Of a stretch of 64,000 bases of DNA, positions 9,652 to 19,262 are shown piece by piece. Position 1 is the first letter of the stretch; the number at the start of each line of letters is the position of its first letter. The stretch comes from Liopterus haemorrhoidalis. Its lineage: Eukaryota > Arthropoda > Insecta > Coleoptera > Dytiscidae. The stretch is from assembly GCA_963971575.1 (NCBI GenBank), contig OZ020617.1:38159626-38223625 (forward strand), read 5' to 3'. The position numbers were made by a program, and so were the translations under genes. The notes below the pieces were generated by a model. That model worked only from the letters and a program-made list of their open reading frames with translations, was not told the origin of the DNA and did no database searches.

Positions 9652-12600
9652 TTATATTTTAATTTTAATATTTTCAATATATTCATATATAATAGGTATC
9701 TTGTCCATATTGGATAAGATACATCTTACATCTAACGGGAGTGGCATATTAAGCGATTTTAAAAATCTGTCTCGTAAATGTTGTGACTGAGGACAGTTAA
9801 ACAGAATATGGTTCAAGTCACAAACTATATTTTGGTCACAATTACAATAGGGGTTTGCTGACATTTTAATTCTGTGAAGGTGCGAAGGAAGAAAATGGTG
9901 ATTAAAGCGTATTCGGCACATTGTTGATATCAGCTTCCTAGAGTTGTAAGTCTTGAACCACGGACAGCTAGGCAGAGTTGGCTCAAGGTATCCGAAGTGT
10001 ATGCCTTTGATTAGAATGGATTGTTTATAATCTTTTTCCCATATTTCTATAATTCTTTTTTTGATGAGAATATTACAATCCTTCGGAGTAAGTGGATATG
10101 CTGTATCGTTTCCTGAAATGGTTGCTTCTTTCGCCAGTGAATCTACCAATTCGTTGTAATGAATTCGCGCATGTCCTTTTACCCAAACTATTGTGATTGA
10201 CGTACCAGTTTCTATTAGAGTTTTGATTGTGTTTATAATGTTGTATATTAAAGGAGGTGTATTTATATCAAATCCGGGTTTCCGAAGTTTTATAACTGCT
10301 GCCTTGCTGTCGGTAAATAACAAGTAAGTATGTGTTGGTTGCTGGAGAAGGTGCTGTAGGCACTCATATATTGCAATTAATTCTGCGGTGTACACTGAGT
10401 GGTTGTTTTCAATTTTAAATTTTTTGGAAATATTATTAGTGACATCATAGAAGGCGCATCCTGTTCCGTTGTTGGTTTTTGAGCCATCTGTGTACAAGTG
10501 GCATGAGTTTGGCCATTTCTTGTTTATCTTCTTTAGAAACATTTCATTCGTTATTTCTGCATTATTAAAGTTAAAAATATCTTCTTTAAATTCATTATTG
10601 AGCAGAGAGAATTGCCACGGGTACCTATAGCAGGGTGGAGAACTTCCTATAGTAGTGTCTATGATGCCCGCTATATACGTCAGACAATCTGCTAGAGGAG
10701 GAACAGATTTTTTGGTCCAGTATTTGTGTGTAAATACTTCAGCCGCTAGCTTTGCATATTTGATGTTGGTGATAGCTTTAGATCTACTTATTAGAAAGCG
10801 ACTAGTTATTAGTTTCCTTCGTAAAGGTAAAGGCATTATATGCGCTTCGGCTAGTAAAATATTGGTGGGTGTAGAGTGCATTACTCCAAGACTTGCCTTA
10901 ATTGCTCTGTTCTGTAATATTTCCAGAGGATGAAGAATATTTTTTGTAGCTGACCCATAGACAACGCAACCATAGTCGATAATAGACAGAATTAGATTGT
11001 TGTAGAGAATTAAGCATGTGTTGGGATCAGCTCCCCAATTTAGACTAGTTATGCTCCTAAGAAGATTGATACGTGGTTCGCATTTTTTCATAATATAATT
11101 TACATGGGGTTTCCAGGATAGTTTATTGTCAATTATGATACCTAGAAATTTAACCTCGTTCTTTATTTCTATATTGCGGAAGCCTAATTTAATAGAGGTT
11201 AGGCTTGGAGACAACCGATGTCTTGTGTATACGCTTGCAACGGTCTTTTCATATGAGATACTGAGCCCATTATTAAAAGTCCATTCTTGGAATTGTTTAA
11301 ATGCAATATTTAGCTCGTGGCGTGCCTCTATATATTTTTTATGTGCAAAATAGAGACAGAAGTCATCTGCGAACTGGACTATGCCTATTTCTGGTTTCAT
11401 GTAATGTTGTATGTCAGTCGTGTATACGTTAAACAACAAGGGAGCCAGAACTGATCCTTGTAGTAGGCCTTGAAAAGATAATCTTGGACCAAGTAATTTA
11501 CCACAGTGTTTAATGTATATTTTATGTTTTTGGACTAGATTGATGATTGCTATGATGAAAATTGATGGTAATCCTAGCAGTAGCAATTTTTCTTTCAGTA
11601 TTTTGCTGGACACATGGTCATATGCTCCCATAATATCTATATAGATTGCGATACAGTAGTCCATATTAGTATTCGCTAATTGTATATCAGTGACTAGGGT
11701 TGAAAGGTTGTCCATGGTGCTGTGACCTCTTCTGAATCCATGTTGGTATGACGGTAGGCAGTTGTTCATTTCAAGCCACCACTCTAGTCGAATCTTTATT
11801 AATCTTTCATAGGTTTTTACTACACAGCTTGATAGGGCGATTGGTCTATATGATTTTGCAACATTAGGGTCCTTATTTGGTTTAGGGATAGGTATGACTA
11901 TAATTTCTGACCATTGGGGTATGTTTTTGAAGTTAATCCAGACATCGTTATATATGTCTAGTAAGAGAGTCTTGGTGCTGAGAGGCAGATTTGATAACAT
12001 AGAGTAGTGGATATCGTCAATACCAGGAGATGTATTAGTTGTTTTTTTAAGGGCGTATTGAAGTTCATTAAGTGTGAATGGAGATTGAGGTTCATGATTT
12101 ATGTTTTGATGTATGTTTGGTAGAGTTATGTTTTCCTCGCATGTGCTGGGAGTGAGCTTTGTGAAAAATTCATCAACCCAATCTGTGTTAGTACAATTTT
12201 TGTTATTTGATTCTTTGTACGAGTTGTTAATGATTTTGACTTTTTTCCAAACCTCTTTGACTGGAGTGTACTTGTTCATGCTGGTACAATAATTTCTCCA
12301 AGATTCTCTTTTCTTGTTTTTAACTAATCTTCTAAATTTCGCGGTTTCTTGTTTACATTTGAGAAAATTTTCAAAGGACATCTGTGTTTTATATAATTTA
12401 TATGCTTCATTGGCGGTTTTATGTTGGCTGGTGCAATCGCTGTCCCACCATGGTCGAAGTTTGAAGGCCGGAGCGTGCACTGGTTGTTTTATAGGGATTG
12501 TTTGATCTGCTGTTGTATTTATAATATTTAGGAAAATATTGTATTTTGATGTTATGTCCAGTTGAGCAAAATTGTTTATATCGTAACTACTTGTAAATTC

Positions 12601-13356
12601 TTTTGCTATATTGTAATAATTGGTCCAGTCCGCTTTGTTTATGTCCCATTTAATTTTCGGCAGGATGGTAATGTAGCCGTTGATTTTATAAAGATGACAA
12701 TTTAGTAATACAGGGAAATGATTTGAGCCATATGTATTGGAAACTGTTGTCCAATTTATATACGTAGCAATTGAAGGTGAGCAAACAGATATATCGGCTG
12801 CTATTTCTTTATTAAATAGTGTGGGTGATCCATCATTGAGTAAAGTTAAGGAACAGTTATTTATGGAGTCATTGAAATTTATTCCTTCGAAGTCGACGCT
12901 TTTGCATCCCCAAGAAATGTTGTGACAATTGTTATCACCGCCAAATATAAACGGGTGTGAAAACTGCGTAAATATCATATCCCATGTATTGCTGTTTATG
13001 CGATGCTTAGGTGAACAGTACGAGGAGATGATGTCTAATTTCCTATTTTGGAAGTGTATGGTTATTGAGCATATCTGTATGGTGTCAATATTCGGAATAT
13101 TTAAATTGTTGATACTATACGGTATGTTTCTTTTAAGCAATATACAGCATCCGCCATAGCCATCAAATCTATCGCAACGAATCGTGTTGTATCCGGATAT
13201 ATTGAAATTTTCTGAGTTTAGTAGCCATGTTTCCGATATTAGAGCACAGGATATATTGTAATATGAAAGGATATTTTCTAGTTGGGACTTTTTGGATTTT
13301 ATGGAACAGCTGTTCCATTGAAAAATATTAAAAGGGATATTATTGAAAGAATTCAT
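9652..13356 (-). CDS. LINE ORF2: endonuclease, reverse transcriptase, RNase H
   Basis: This 1234-residue protein carries out target-primed reverse transcription. Residues 1-230 are an APE-type endonuclease: FNIFQWNSCSI, SETWL, GGDNNCHNISWG and a terminal SNHFPVL in which the usual Asp of SDH is Asn. The RT covers about 430-780: SYRPIALSSC, QHGFRRGHSTMDNL, motif A IYIDIMGAYDHV, motif B GLLQGSVLAPLLFN (usual GLPQGS Pro is Leu), motif C FADD, then FLGIIIDNKLSWKPHV. RNase H follows near 940-1070 with its acidic residues present: YTDGSKT, YTAELIAI, FTDSKAA and NELVDSLAKEA. A C-terminal CxC...HxxxxC motif (PYCNCDQ, LNHILFNC) is typical of the group. Start chosen because its ATG overlaps the ORF1 stop. 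Probably coding-competent, although the two substitutions named may weaken it. Confidence 0.9.
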   Translation of the reverse strand: MNSFNNIPFNIFQWNSCSIKSKKSQLENILSYYNISCALISETWLLNSENFNISGYNTIRCDRFDGYGGCCILLKRNIPYSINNLNIPNIDTIQICSITIHFQNRKLDIISSYCSPKHRINSNTWDMIFTQFSHPFIFGGDNNCHNISWGCKSVDFEGINFNDSINNCSLTLLNDGSPTLFNKEIAADISVCSPSIATYINWTTVSNTYGSNHFPVLLNCHLYKINGYITILPKIKWDINKADWTNYYNIAKEFTSSYDINNFAQLDITSKYNIFLNIINTTADQTIPIKQPVHAPAFKLRPWWDSDCTSQHKTANEAYKLYKTQMSFENFLKCKQETAKFRRLVKNKKRESWRNYCTSMNKYTPVKEVWKKVKIINNSYKESNNKNCTNTDWVDEFFTKLTPSTCEENITLPNIHQNINHEPQSPFTLNELQYALKKTTNTSPGIDDIHYSMLSNLPLSTKTLLLDIYNDVWINFKNIPQWSEIIVIPIPKPNKDPNVAKSYRPIALSSCVVKTYERLIKIRLEWWLEMNNCLPSYQHGFRRGHSTMDNLSTLVTDIQLANTNMDYCIAIYIDIMGAYDHVSSKILKEKLLLLGLPSIFIIAIINLVQKHKIYIKHCGKLLGPRLSFQGLLQGSVLAPLLFNVYTTDIQHYMKPEIGIVQFADDFCLYFAHKKYIEARHELNIAFKQFQEWTFNNGLSISYEKTVASVYTRHRLSPSLTSIKLGFRNIEIKNEVKFLGIIIDNKLSWKPHVNYIMKKCEPRINLLRSITSLNWGADPNTCLILYNNLILSIIDYGCVVYGSATKNILHPLEILQNRAIKASLGVMHSTPTNILLAEAHIMPLPLRRKLITSRFLISRSKAITNIKYAKLAAEVFTHKYWTKKSVPPLADCLTYIAGIIDTTIGSSPPCYRYPWQFSLLNNEFKEDIFNFNNAEITNEMFLKKINKKWPNSCHLYTDGSKTNNGTGCAFYDVTNNISKKFKIENNHSVYTAELIAIYECLQHLLQQPTHTYLLFTDSKAAVIKLRKPGFDINTPPLIYNIINTIKTLIETGTSITIVWVKGHARIHYNELVDSLAKEATISGNDTAYPLTPKDCNILIKKRIIEIWEKDYKQSILIKGIHFGYLEPTLPSCPWFKTYNSRKLISTMCRIRFNHHFLPSHLHRIKMSANPYCNCDQNIVCDLNHILFNCPQSQHLRDRFLKSLNMPLPLDVRCILSNMDKIPIIYEYIENIKIKI

Positions 13357-14954
13357 TTTCGCGCCGAGTTTAATAGTTGTATGATGTCAGAGGAGCTAAT
13401 TTTGAAACTATTATTATACTGGTTTATTATGTTAACAATTAAATTGCATAATGTTGTGATGTCGGGTTCTGCAGGGGTTGTAGTCGCTGGATTGGAGAGT
13501 GTGTTTAGATTTGAGGAGCGTAGGTGGTGTTGGGGGGGATATGGGTTGTGGGTTATTAAACCTTGGGATGAAGATTGAGATGATTGTGTTGTTTTTGCGT
13601 TATTGTAGGGGTATACATTGACTTGAGATTCTCGATATGTATTGTTACTTCTTTGAGGTTTAGGTAAATATTGGGGTCTGCGAAAAGTCATGTTGGAAGT
13701 ATATTCCGTAGCGTTTTCTTCGTCTGGCATACTATGGCTAAGTACACTAAATCTATTCTGTTGAGTTAAGGGAGGGAAAGCGGAATTTTCATTTATTCTT
13801 GGGTTTGTGATTGCCGAAGCATAAGATTTATAGTTCTTTTTCGCTTCTTGATAGTCTACGTTGTTGTGGGCCATATATTTTTTTATTTCTCTCTGATCTT
13901 TATGTACAGGACATGTATTGTCAGTTGCTTTGTGTAAGCCTTTGCAGAATATACATATAGGATTTTCTTTATCTGCGTCACAGTTTTCGGACAGGTGAAG
14001 CGCGCCGCACGTGCTACATCTCGGGGAACTTTTACAGAATTTCGCAACATGACCAAATCTTAAACATTTCAGACATTGTGTGACTCTATGTACGTAGGCC
14101 TCTACCTTGCATCGTGCACCATATATTGATATAAAACTGGGAAGAAATTGTCCTCTAAAGGTTACAATAACTGTTTGAGTTGGTTCAAATGTGATGTTGG
14201 ATTCCGATATAATTTTCCTTGAGATGCGGTTAACGTCATTAATTTGAACTTCAGATACAGCTTCTAGCCTTAGTTCTTCGTTGGATATTGACGTGTCTAC
14301 TTGTCTAATCACTCCTTTCCGAAACATTTTGATTTCAGGGATATAGGCCACTATATCGCTAGATATCAGTTCCTGCGAATCTAGAATTTTGTTAGCGACT
14401 GTTGCCGATTTTGTTTCAATTTTAATTCTACTGTAATTTACTTTTGATACATTGATGATGTCTTTTGATTCCTCTTTAAATTTCGTAAATAGGAGTTTAC
14501 CGATGGCCATGTGGTGCAATCTTCCTATATTTTTGTCGTTTTTCTTGTTTTCTAAAAGTATATAATATGGCGATGAATCAGCATTCGAATATCGATTCAG
14601 CCTGTTTTTGGTGTATGGTGTAATATCGTTGGTTATTGTTTCATTTGTGGTGGACAATTGTTGTTGATTACCAGGATTTATTTGCTTGGACTTTTGTTGT
14701 TGATCTAAGGGTAAATCCATACGTCTTTTCAATCTTGTTGAGTCTGGGTTGTTCGTAGTGTAGGAAATTTCCATTTCGTTAGGGTCATTTTTATCATAAA
14801 TTGTTTGTAAAGCCTGTAGGCACGCTTGAGTAGTTTGAGAAAAGGAAGGCGGGGTTTCACCCCCATCAGGGGGCTTTTTGGGCATTGTGCCCAAGTTAAA
14901 TTGATAGAGTTTTACACTGTATATTAGAAAAACACAGCACTTTCTTGTACACAA
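13353..14954 (-). CDS. LINE ORF1: gag-like RNA-binding protein with CCHC knuckles
   Basis: The likely nucleic-acid-binding partner of the ORF2 protein, packaging element RNA. It is 533 residues from the first ATG, but the Met at 14885 (MPKKPPDGGE, residue 24) gives a more typical hydrophilic gag start and may be the real one. The middle has a basic, Ile/Val-rich RNA-binding region. About residues 290-350 hold three zinc knuckles: CLKCLRFGHVAKFC, CSTCGALHLSENC and CIFCKGLHKATDNTC. The C-terminal third is Gln/Asn/Ser/Pro-rich and low in complexity. Stop and ORF2 start overlap (ATGA). It is homologous to the ORF1 at 26451-27672, sharing the LHHM-xxGKLxFxKF block. Confidence 0.9.
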   Translation of the reverse strand: MCTRKCCVFLIYSVKLYQFNLGTMPKKPPDGGETPPSFSQTTQACLQALQTIYDKNDPNEMEISYTTNNPDSTRLKRRMDLPLDQQQKSKQINPGNQQQLSTTNETITNDITPYTKNRLNRYSNADSSPYYILLENKKNDKNIGRLHHMAIGKLLFTKFKEESKDIINVSKVNYSRIKIETKSATVANKILDSQELISSDIVAYIPEIKMFRKGVIRQVDTSISNEELRLEAVSEVQINDVNRISRKIISESNITFEPTQTVIVTFRGQFLPSFISIYGARCKVEAYVHRVTQCLKCLRFGHVAKFCKSSPRCSTCGALHLSENCDADKENPICIFCKGLHKATDNTCPVHKDQREIKKYMAHNNVDYQEAKKNYKSYASAITNPRINENSAFPPLTQQNRFSVLSHSMPDEENATEYTSNMTFRRPQYLPKPQRSNNTYRESQVNVYPYNNAKTTQSSQSSSQGLITHNPYPPQHHLRSSNLNTLSNPATTTPAEPDITTLCNLIVNIINQYNNSFKISSSDIIQLLNSARK

Positions 14955-15077
14955 ATGGAAATTTACACCTAGTTTATAATCTACTAATTAATAGAGGATT
15001 ACGCTGATAACAATAATTAATATATCACTGCTCTGAACAATACGTGTGTATTCCACAAAGGTCTGATATGAACTGTG

Positions 15078-15088
15078 ATTACACTAAT
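15078..15088. repeat. Target-site duplication, right copy
   Basis: Second copy of ATTACACTAAT; beyond it the interrupted LTR resumes with TGGTTTTTATAAAACACACG. Confidence 0.9.
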
Positions 15089-15229
15089 TGGTTTTTATAA
15101 AACACACGTAGAATTTTATATAAAGATCAGATGTCCTCTTACGTTGTAAGAGTGAATACTTAGAATAAAATAGTCTGTGAACAACTTGAGTTTTATTTAA
15201 ATAATAAATCCCTTATTTGTTTACATATA

Positions 15230-15495
15230 TGTAAACAAATAAGGGATCTATTGTTTAAATAAAACTCAAATTGTTCACAAACTATTTTATTCTAAGTATT
15301 CACTCTTACAACGTAAGAATACATCTGATATCTCTATCAAATTCTACGTGTGTTTTATAAAAACCAATTAGTGTAATGAGCAGTCATCGTTATCGTTAAT
15401 GAGTCGTCATCATTAGTGGGTCCAGATTAAGGATTGCATCTAGATAACATTTTATGGTGACGTAACAGGGCTTCGTGGAAAGCTAGATGCTAACA
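15230..15495 (-). repeat. 3' LTR (266 bp)
   Basis: Begins TGTTAGCATC and ends TTGTTTACA in element sense. Identical to 19263-19528. The adjoining interior, on the minus strand, ends in a purine-rich stretch containing CAGGAGCAGGACGG, a candidate but weak polypurine tract. Confidence 0.9.
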
Positions 15496-15660
15496 CGGCC
15501 GTCCTGCTCCTGGCGTGTCCTCACGTCCTTTCTGTAGACGAATATCTGGTAAATGATGATGTGCAAGATGACATCAGGGGATGATCATGTAGGCCTTAGA
15601 ATAGTCTGAAACAGTCTTCCAAAAGATTTAAGGAAAAAGAAAAGATTTAAGGTCCAATAT

Positions 15661-15976
15661 CATTGACCTTTTAAGGTCCCTGACCATTTAAGATCCCTGA
15701 TCATTTAAGATCCACACCATTGACCATTTAAGATCCACACCATTGATCATTTACGATCCACACCATTGACCATTTAAGATCCACACCACATTCGAGGGCC
15801 CTCATTCAATCTACATATAGACCATGGTCTTAACCCACATGACGATACCTGACCGTTCAACTGCTCTCAACTGGCAGAGACGGTCCCTTATCGTTCAACT
15901 GGCAGAGACGATCCCTGACCGTTCAACTGCTCTCAACTAGCAGAGACGGTCCCTGATCGTTCAACTGCCCTCAACA
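15661..15976. repeat. Two short tandem arrays inside the LTR element
   Basis: 15661-15790 holds about five copies of a 23-bp unit (TGAYCATTTAAGATCCACACC, some shortened). 15848-15976 holds diverged copies of a longer unit built from CGTTCAACTG, CTCAACTGGCAGAGACG and GTCCCTGA. Both lie in what should be the region near the 3' end of the element. Confidence 0.8.
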
Positions 15977-16009
15977 CGACCAGTGTGTCTTGCGGTACTC
16001 GACAAGCTA

Positions 16010-16180
16010 TCAATTCTTAACTCAACTATCCATTTATTTCATTACAGATTGTCTACAGTACCCAACAAGCTCAGTGACTGTCGCTTCTTTATACTCGGTG
16101 CCTTCACAAAGCAAAAACGACCAGTGTGTCTTGCGGTACTCAACAAGCTCAGTGACTGTCGCTGCTTCATACTCAGTGCC
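16010..16180. repeat. Partial duplication of about 80 bp
   Basis: The phrase CGACCAGTGTGTCTTGCGGT followed by ACTC-ACAAGCT and a TCAGTGACTGTCGC / CTCRGTGCCTT tail occurs near 15976-16190 in two to three overlapping forms. Non-coding on both strands. Confidence 0.6.
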
Positions 16181-16261
16181 TTATCATTTTATGAAAGCAA
16201 TAAAATGTCTTTTACCATTCTAGTTATTCTCAACATAATCAGTTACCTTCGTGCGGTTTAA

Positions 16262-16410
16262 GCGCTACATAAATAGCGATCGTTCGCCCTTACACTCAAA
16301 ACTTCATAAGGCCCTAGAAGCTTGGCCCCCAACTTGGCGCTACCGGTCAATTGTATATCTTCTACTACTACTTTTTCTCCAATTTCATAACGGATAGCTT
16401 CCGCTCTCGA
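16262..16410 (-). pseudogene. Gypsy integrase C-terminal (GPY/F) remnant, copy 1
   Basis: The minus strand translates as a short piece with YEIGEKVVVED, then KLGAKLLGPYEVLSV, then DRYL. The LGPYEV core is the GPY/F module of Ty3/gypsy-family integrases, which follows the catalytic core and contributes to target binding. No catalytic core is attached. Confidence 0.65.
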
Positions 16411-16719
16411 AGCGCCGCCTGTCATCTCCTAGTCTTTTCCAGGAACATGGTCTGCAGAACTCGAATGCTGTAAAAAGTCTGAGGGCTGTTGTTCTAAAAA
16501 ATAAAACGATTAATGTTGAGAAATCTCCTCAAACGGCACAACTCTGGCCGTAAGAGATCAACTATTAGACCAGTTTCTACTTTATTATCCCAGAAACTGA
16601 CTAATCTGCCAGTTGTAATCCAACCACCCTAAAAAGACAAAATACAACTGATCAACTAATACTTAGCATTGAAAGTTACCTGACTCATCAGATTCCTACA
16701 TCTCGATGAGGTATTTCAT

Positions 16720-17095
16720 ATCACAGCTCACCACCCAACTGGCAGGCCACCGACTTACTAGTTCCTTTGCTGCCTTAGTGATGAAATTCGTAACAACTTT
16801 CATCAACTCGTATCGACCTTTATCTAAGCATTTAAGTACTTCATAGGGACCCAAAAACTCGTAATCTGTTTTTACTGATGTGCAATTTGGAATCCCTGTG
16901 TATCAGCACAAAATCTCCCAACGAAAACCGTAAAGTATCTCGCCTTTTTCGGTTAGCGTTTTCAAAGCCACGATTATCTCTCATTGTTCTCTCAACTCTT
17001 TCGCGATCAAGTTGTTGATTCCGTAATGGTGTTAAATGGCGCAAAAGGGCTTGAATCAAAGGGCTGGAATTATCTACTCCCAAGAGCCGTTGCAA
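16720..17095 (-). pseudogene. Gypsy integrase C-terminal remnant, copy 2
   Basis: Minus-strand ORF 17095-16841 contains a helix with RERVERTMRDNRGF and then RFSLGDFVLIHRDSKLH, a module usual just before the GPY/F motif. After a frameshift near 16860 the translation resumes as EFLGPYEVLKCLDKGRYELMKVV. So the same integrase region is represented twice within 800 bp, with different sequences. Neither copy carries the D,D-35-E core. Confidence 0.75.
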
Positions 17096-17100
17096 AGGTG

Positions 17101-19249
17101 TCGTACCAGTGTTTCTTTTTTTCTATTGTGATATTCAAGACCAATTGAATTTTTTATATACCGCTCGATCATACTGACATTTTTTTTTTTATTTCTCTTC
17201 AGATCATTTCATTTTCTATTTCAGGTAAACTGCGACTTTGTCTGTTATCAAGCGCATTGTCAAAACAAGTAAAATTAAGTAGAATACTACGGTTCCCACT
17301 ATTTTAGTCCTTGTAAGAGTTCTCCAAGGAGCAAAGAACAAATTTAATGAATTTACCTCCTGGCACTAATACCTGCAATAACTGTATCAAAAGATCTGCG
17401 CAAGCAATGTGCATTAATTTTAAATTCTCTCTCTCTCTCTCTGTTTATATTGGCATTTTCATCAAATGTGTACCATTAGTACAGACTTAAGGCCAAGACA
17501 TATTTGACACCTTACGAGACACCTTCGACACCTTTCGCTTGCCTATATTTATCTGTGTATCCACAACCACCACATCAGTTACAGACTCAACTTGGTACTC
17601 CTGTATTATTGAACCTGGAAGAACCTAAAATTTAACATTCATTAGATTTAAAACATTATTATTTTTTAATTTGTAACTCTGTAAAAGCTAGTTCTCTGAA
17701 ATTTCAAAAGCTTTTCTTTTTAGAATACTCACAATAATAATAACACTCTTTGAATTACCTTGTTTATGCAAAATTTCTAAATTACCAAGAACGAATTAGA
17801 AATAGCATACCTTATTATTCTCTTATTATTTGGTGCCAAATTTCCATACCATCTTTCATTTATCCTTTATTTTAGCCTTGCAATGATATCGGAAAATTTA
17901 TTTGCATCTTGTAGTGTAGTTCAGCCCTTACTATTAGTTTGAACGTACTTTATCCAAATTCATGCTAGAACATTTCTACTTCTACGCATCACTGTCAACA
18001 AACTACCTGGTCAATTTATAAGCTGCCACCGATTTCACAATAACAAATGTCAAATTTTACGAATATAGCAATGACACATTTCAATCTTGCCATCTAGTGG
18101 TCGTATGTAAAAACATAAAAGGTAACTCTCGTATTTCGCATTTCTAATATCAGTGATCTGCCGTTTGTCATTCTGAATACAAATTTCTAATTCTTATCAA
18201 AGTTTAAACTCAATCATCAGCACTTAAATTTCTAAACTCAAAACTCACATATCAAAATAGGATGTCTTAAGTTTTAAAACTCTAATACAAATTTCAAATA
18301 ATTGATCTCTTAACTCAAATCGTATTACTCTTAATTTTAAATAATTTTAATTGATCTCTAATTTCAACTATCAAATTTCAATCCTGATGACTAATTTTTA
18401 TCGTTCGTCTCGTTTGTTGTTTAACTTTTTCAGTAAGCATTGACTAATACGTGCTACACAATCAAACTAATAAAACTTCTCTTACCATTTTACCACTTTA
18501 CCATGTTCTAACCATTACCTTCATACAATTTGTCCATAAACAGAACACCGCTCGTTCCTTCTGACAATTTTTTTTTTTTGTATTTCTACTTCATTACTGG
18601 AATCATTTTGATAATTATCTTCAATACATTTGCTACTTCGTCTTAAATGCACCTCAATCTGTTGTCAATCGCTAAGTATAAATTCTATTAAGAAATAGTT
18701 TTACCAGACGTAACTAGTTTGATAGCACGAATGATACCTGAAAAATTATAGCCTGCAAAAGTGTTTCATCTGAAAACGTCGGAAAACGTTTTCAAACGTT
18801 TCGTTTTCCTTCCACGGTGGAGGTTCCACCAATGTGTTCCACCATAATCACTTATTATTTGCAATAATTGAAACGTATCACTTGCGTTTTTCACTTTCAA
18901 ACTACTATCTTAGACAAACAATATTTTCATTCCCATTTGTTCCATTTTTCCCATTCACAACCAGAAACGTTTTCGAACGTTCGCCTTCGCAAATTGATTA
19001 AATAAGTTTTTCATGAACAAAATTGCATAATTAACTTTTGTAACTGTTCAAGCACACAAACTTAAATTCAATAATATCCAAAACAACGCAGACAGGTAAT
19101 AATTTGTCACATCACTATTTGTCACTTTCATCAAATTCATAATTTAAACAAAACACTGTAAAAATGCAACAAAGCAAGATCCCCAATAAAATAACAAAAT
19201 ATTATTAAGACGTGCATGAATCCCATTCACTAGCAGAAACGTCGACTCG
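17101..19249. other. Non-coding interior of the LTR element
   Basis: Over 2 kb without a meaningful ORF where gag-pol would be expected. Contains a short (CT)n run near 17426-17442 and two related motifs, AAACGTTTTCRAACGTTYCG-like, near 18785 and 18968. AT-rich. Confidence 0.7.
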
Positions 19250-19262
19250 ATCCCACTTCTGA
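19250..19262 (-). promoter_or_regulatory. Candidate primer-binding site, tRNA-Leu type
   Basis: Immediately inside the 5' LTR the minus strand reads TCAGAAGTGGGAT. This matches the complement of the 3' end of insect tRNA-Leu (which ends ATCCCACTTCTGACA before CCA), starting 3 nt in from the discriminator end. It fixes the element sense as minus. The TGGTGT usually expected first is replaced by the LTR end. Confidence 0.6.

Larger units (their letters stand above)
9496..15077 (-). mobile_element. I-clade LINE with RNase H, near-intact (LINE-1 here)
   Basis: A 5.6-kb non-LTR retrotransposon on the minus strand. It has a poly(A) tail (T-run 9495-9514), a roughly 140-nt 3' UTR, ORF2 (9652-13356), ORF1 (13353-14954) and a short 5' leader up to 15077. 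ORF1 and ORF2 overlap by ATGA, suggesting termination-reinitiation. It is flanked by an 11-bp target duplication. Both ORFs are open over their full length, so this looks like a young copy. RNase H after the RT places it in the I/R1-like assemblage; I-clade is my best assignment. Confidence 0.9.
9391..15225 (+). mobile_element. Solo LTR of gypsy-type element, split by a LINE
   Basis: The segments 9391-9495 and 15089-15225 are the two halves of one LTR that begins TGTTAGCATC and ends GTTTACA. The sense is inferred from the intact relative at 15230-19528, whose primer-binding site lies next to the GTTTACA end. Joined, it is about 242 bp against 266 bp for the other two LTRs. Most of the difference is a missing block of about 24 bp in the first half. 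TATA flanks both sides (9387-9390 and 15226-15229). There is no internal region, so this is a recombined solo LTR. Confidence 0.85.

Noticed and set aside
15028..15077. Initiator/DPE promoter at the 5' end of the I-clade LINE
   Set aside because: ACAGTT could be an initiator, but the bases at +28 to +32 (ACACG) miss the required G of the DPE; not strong enough to call.
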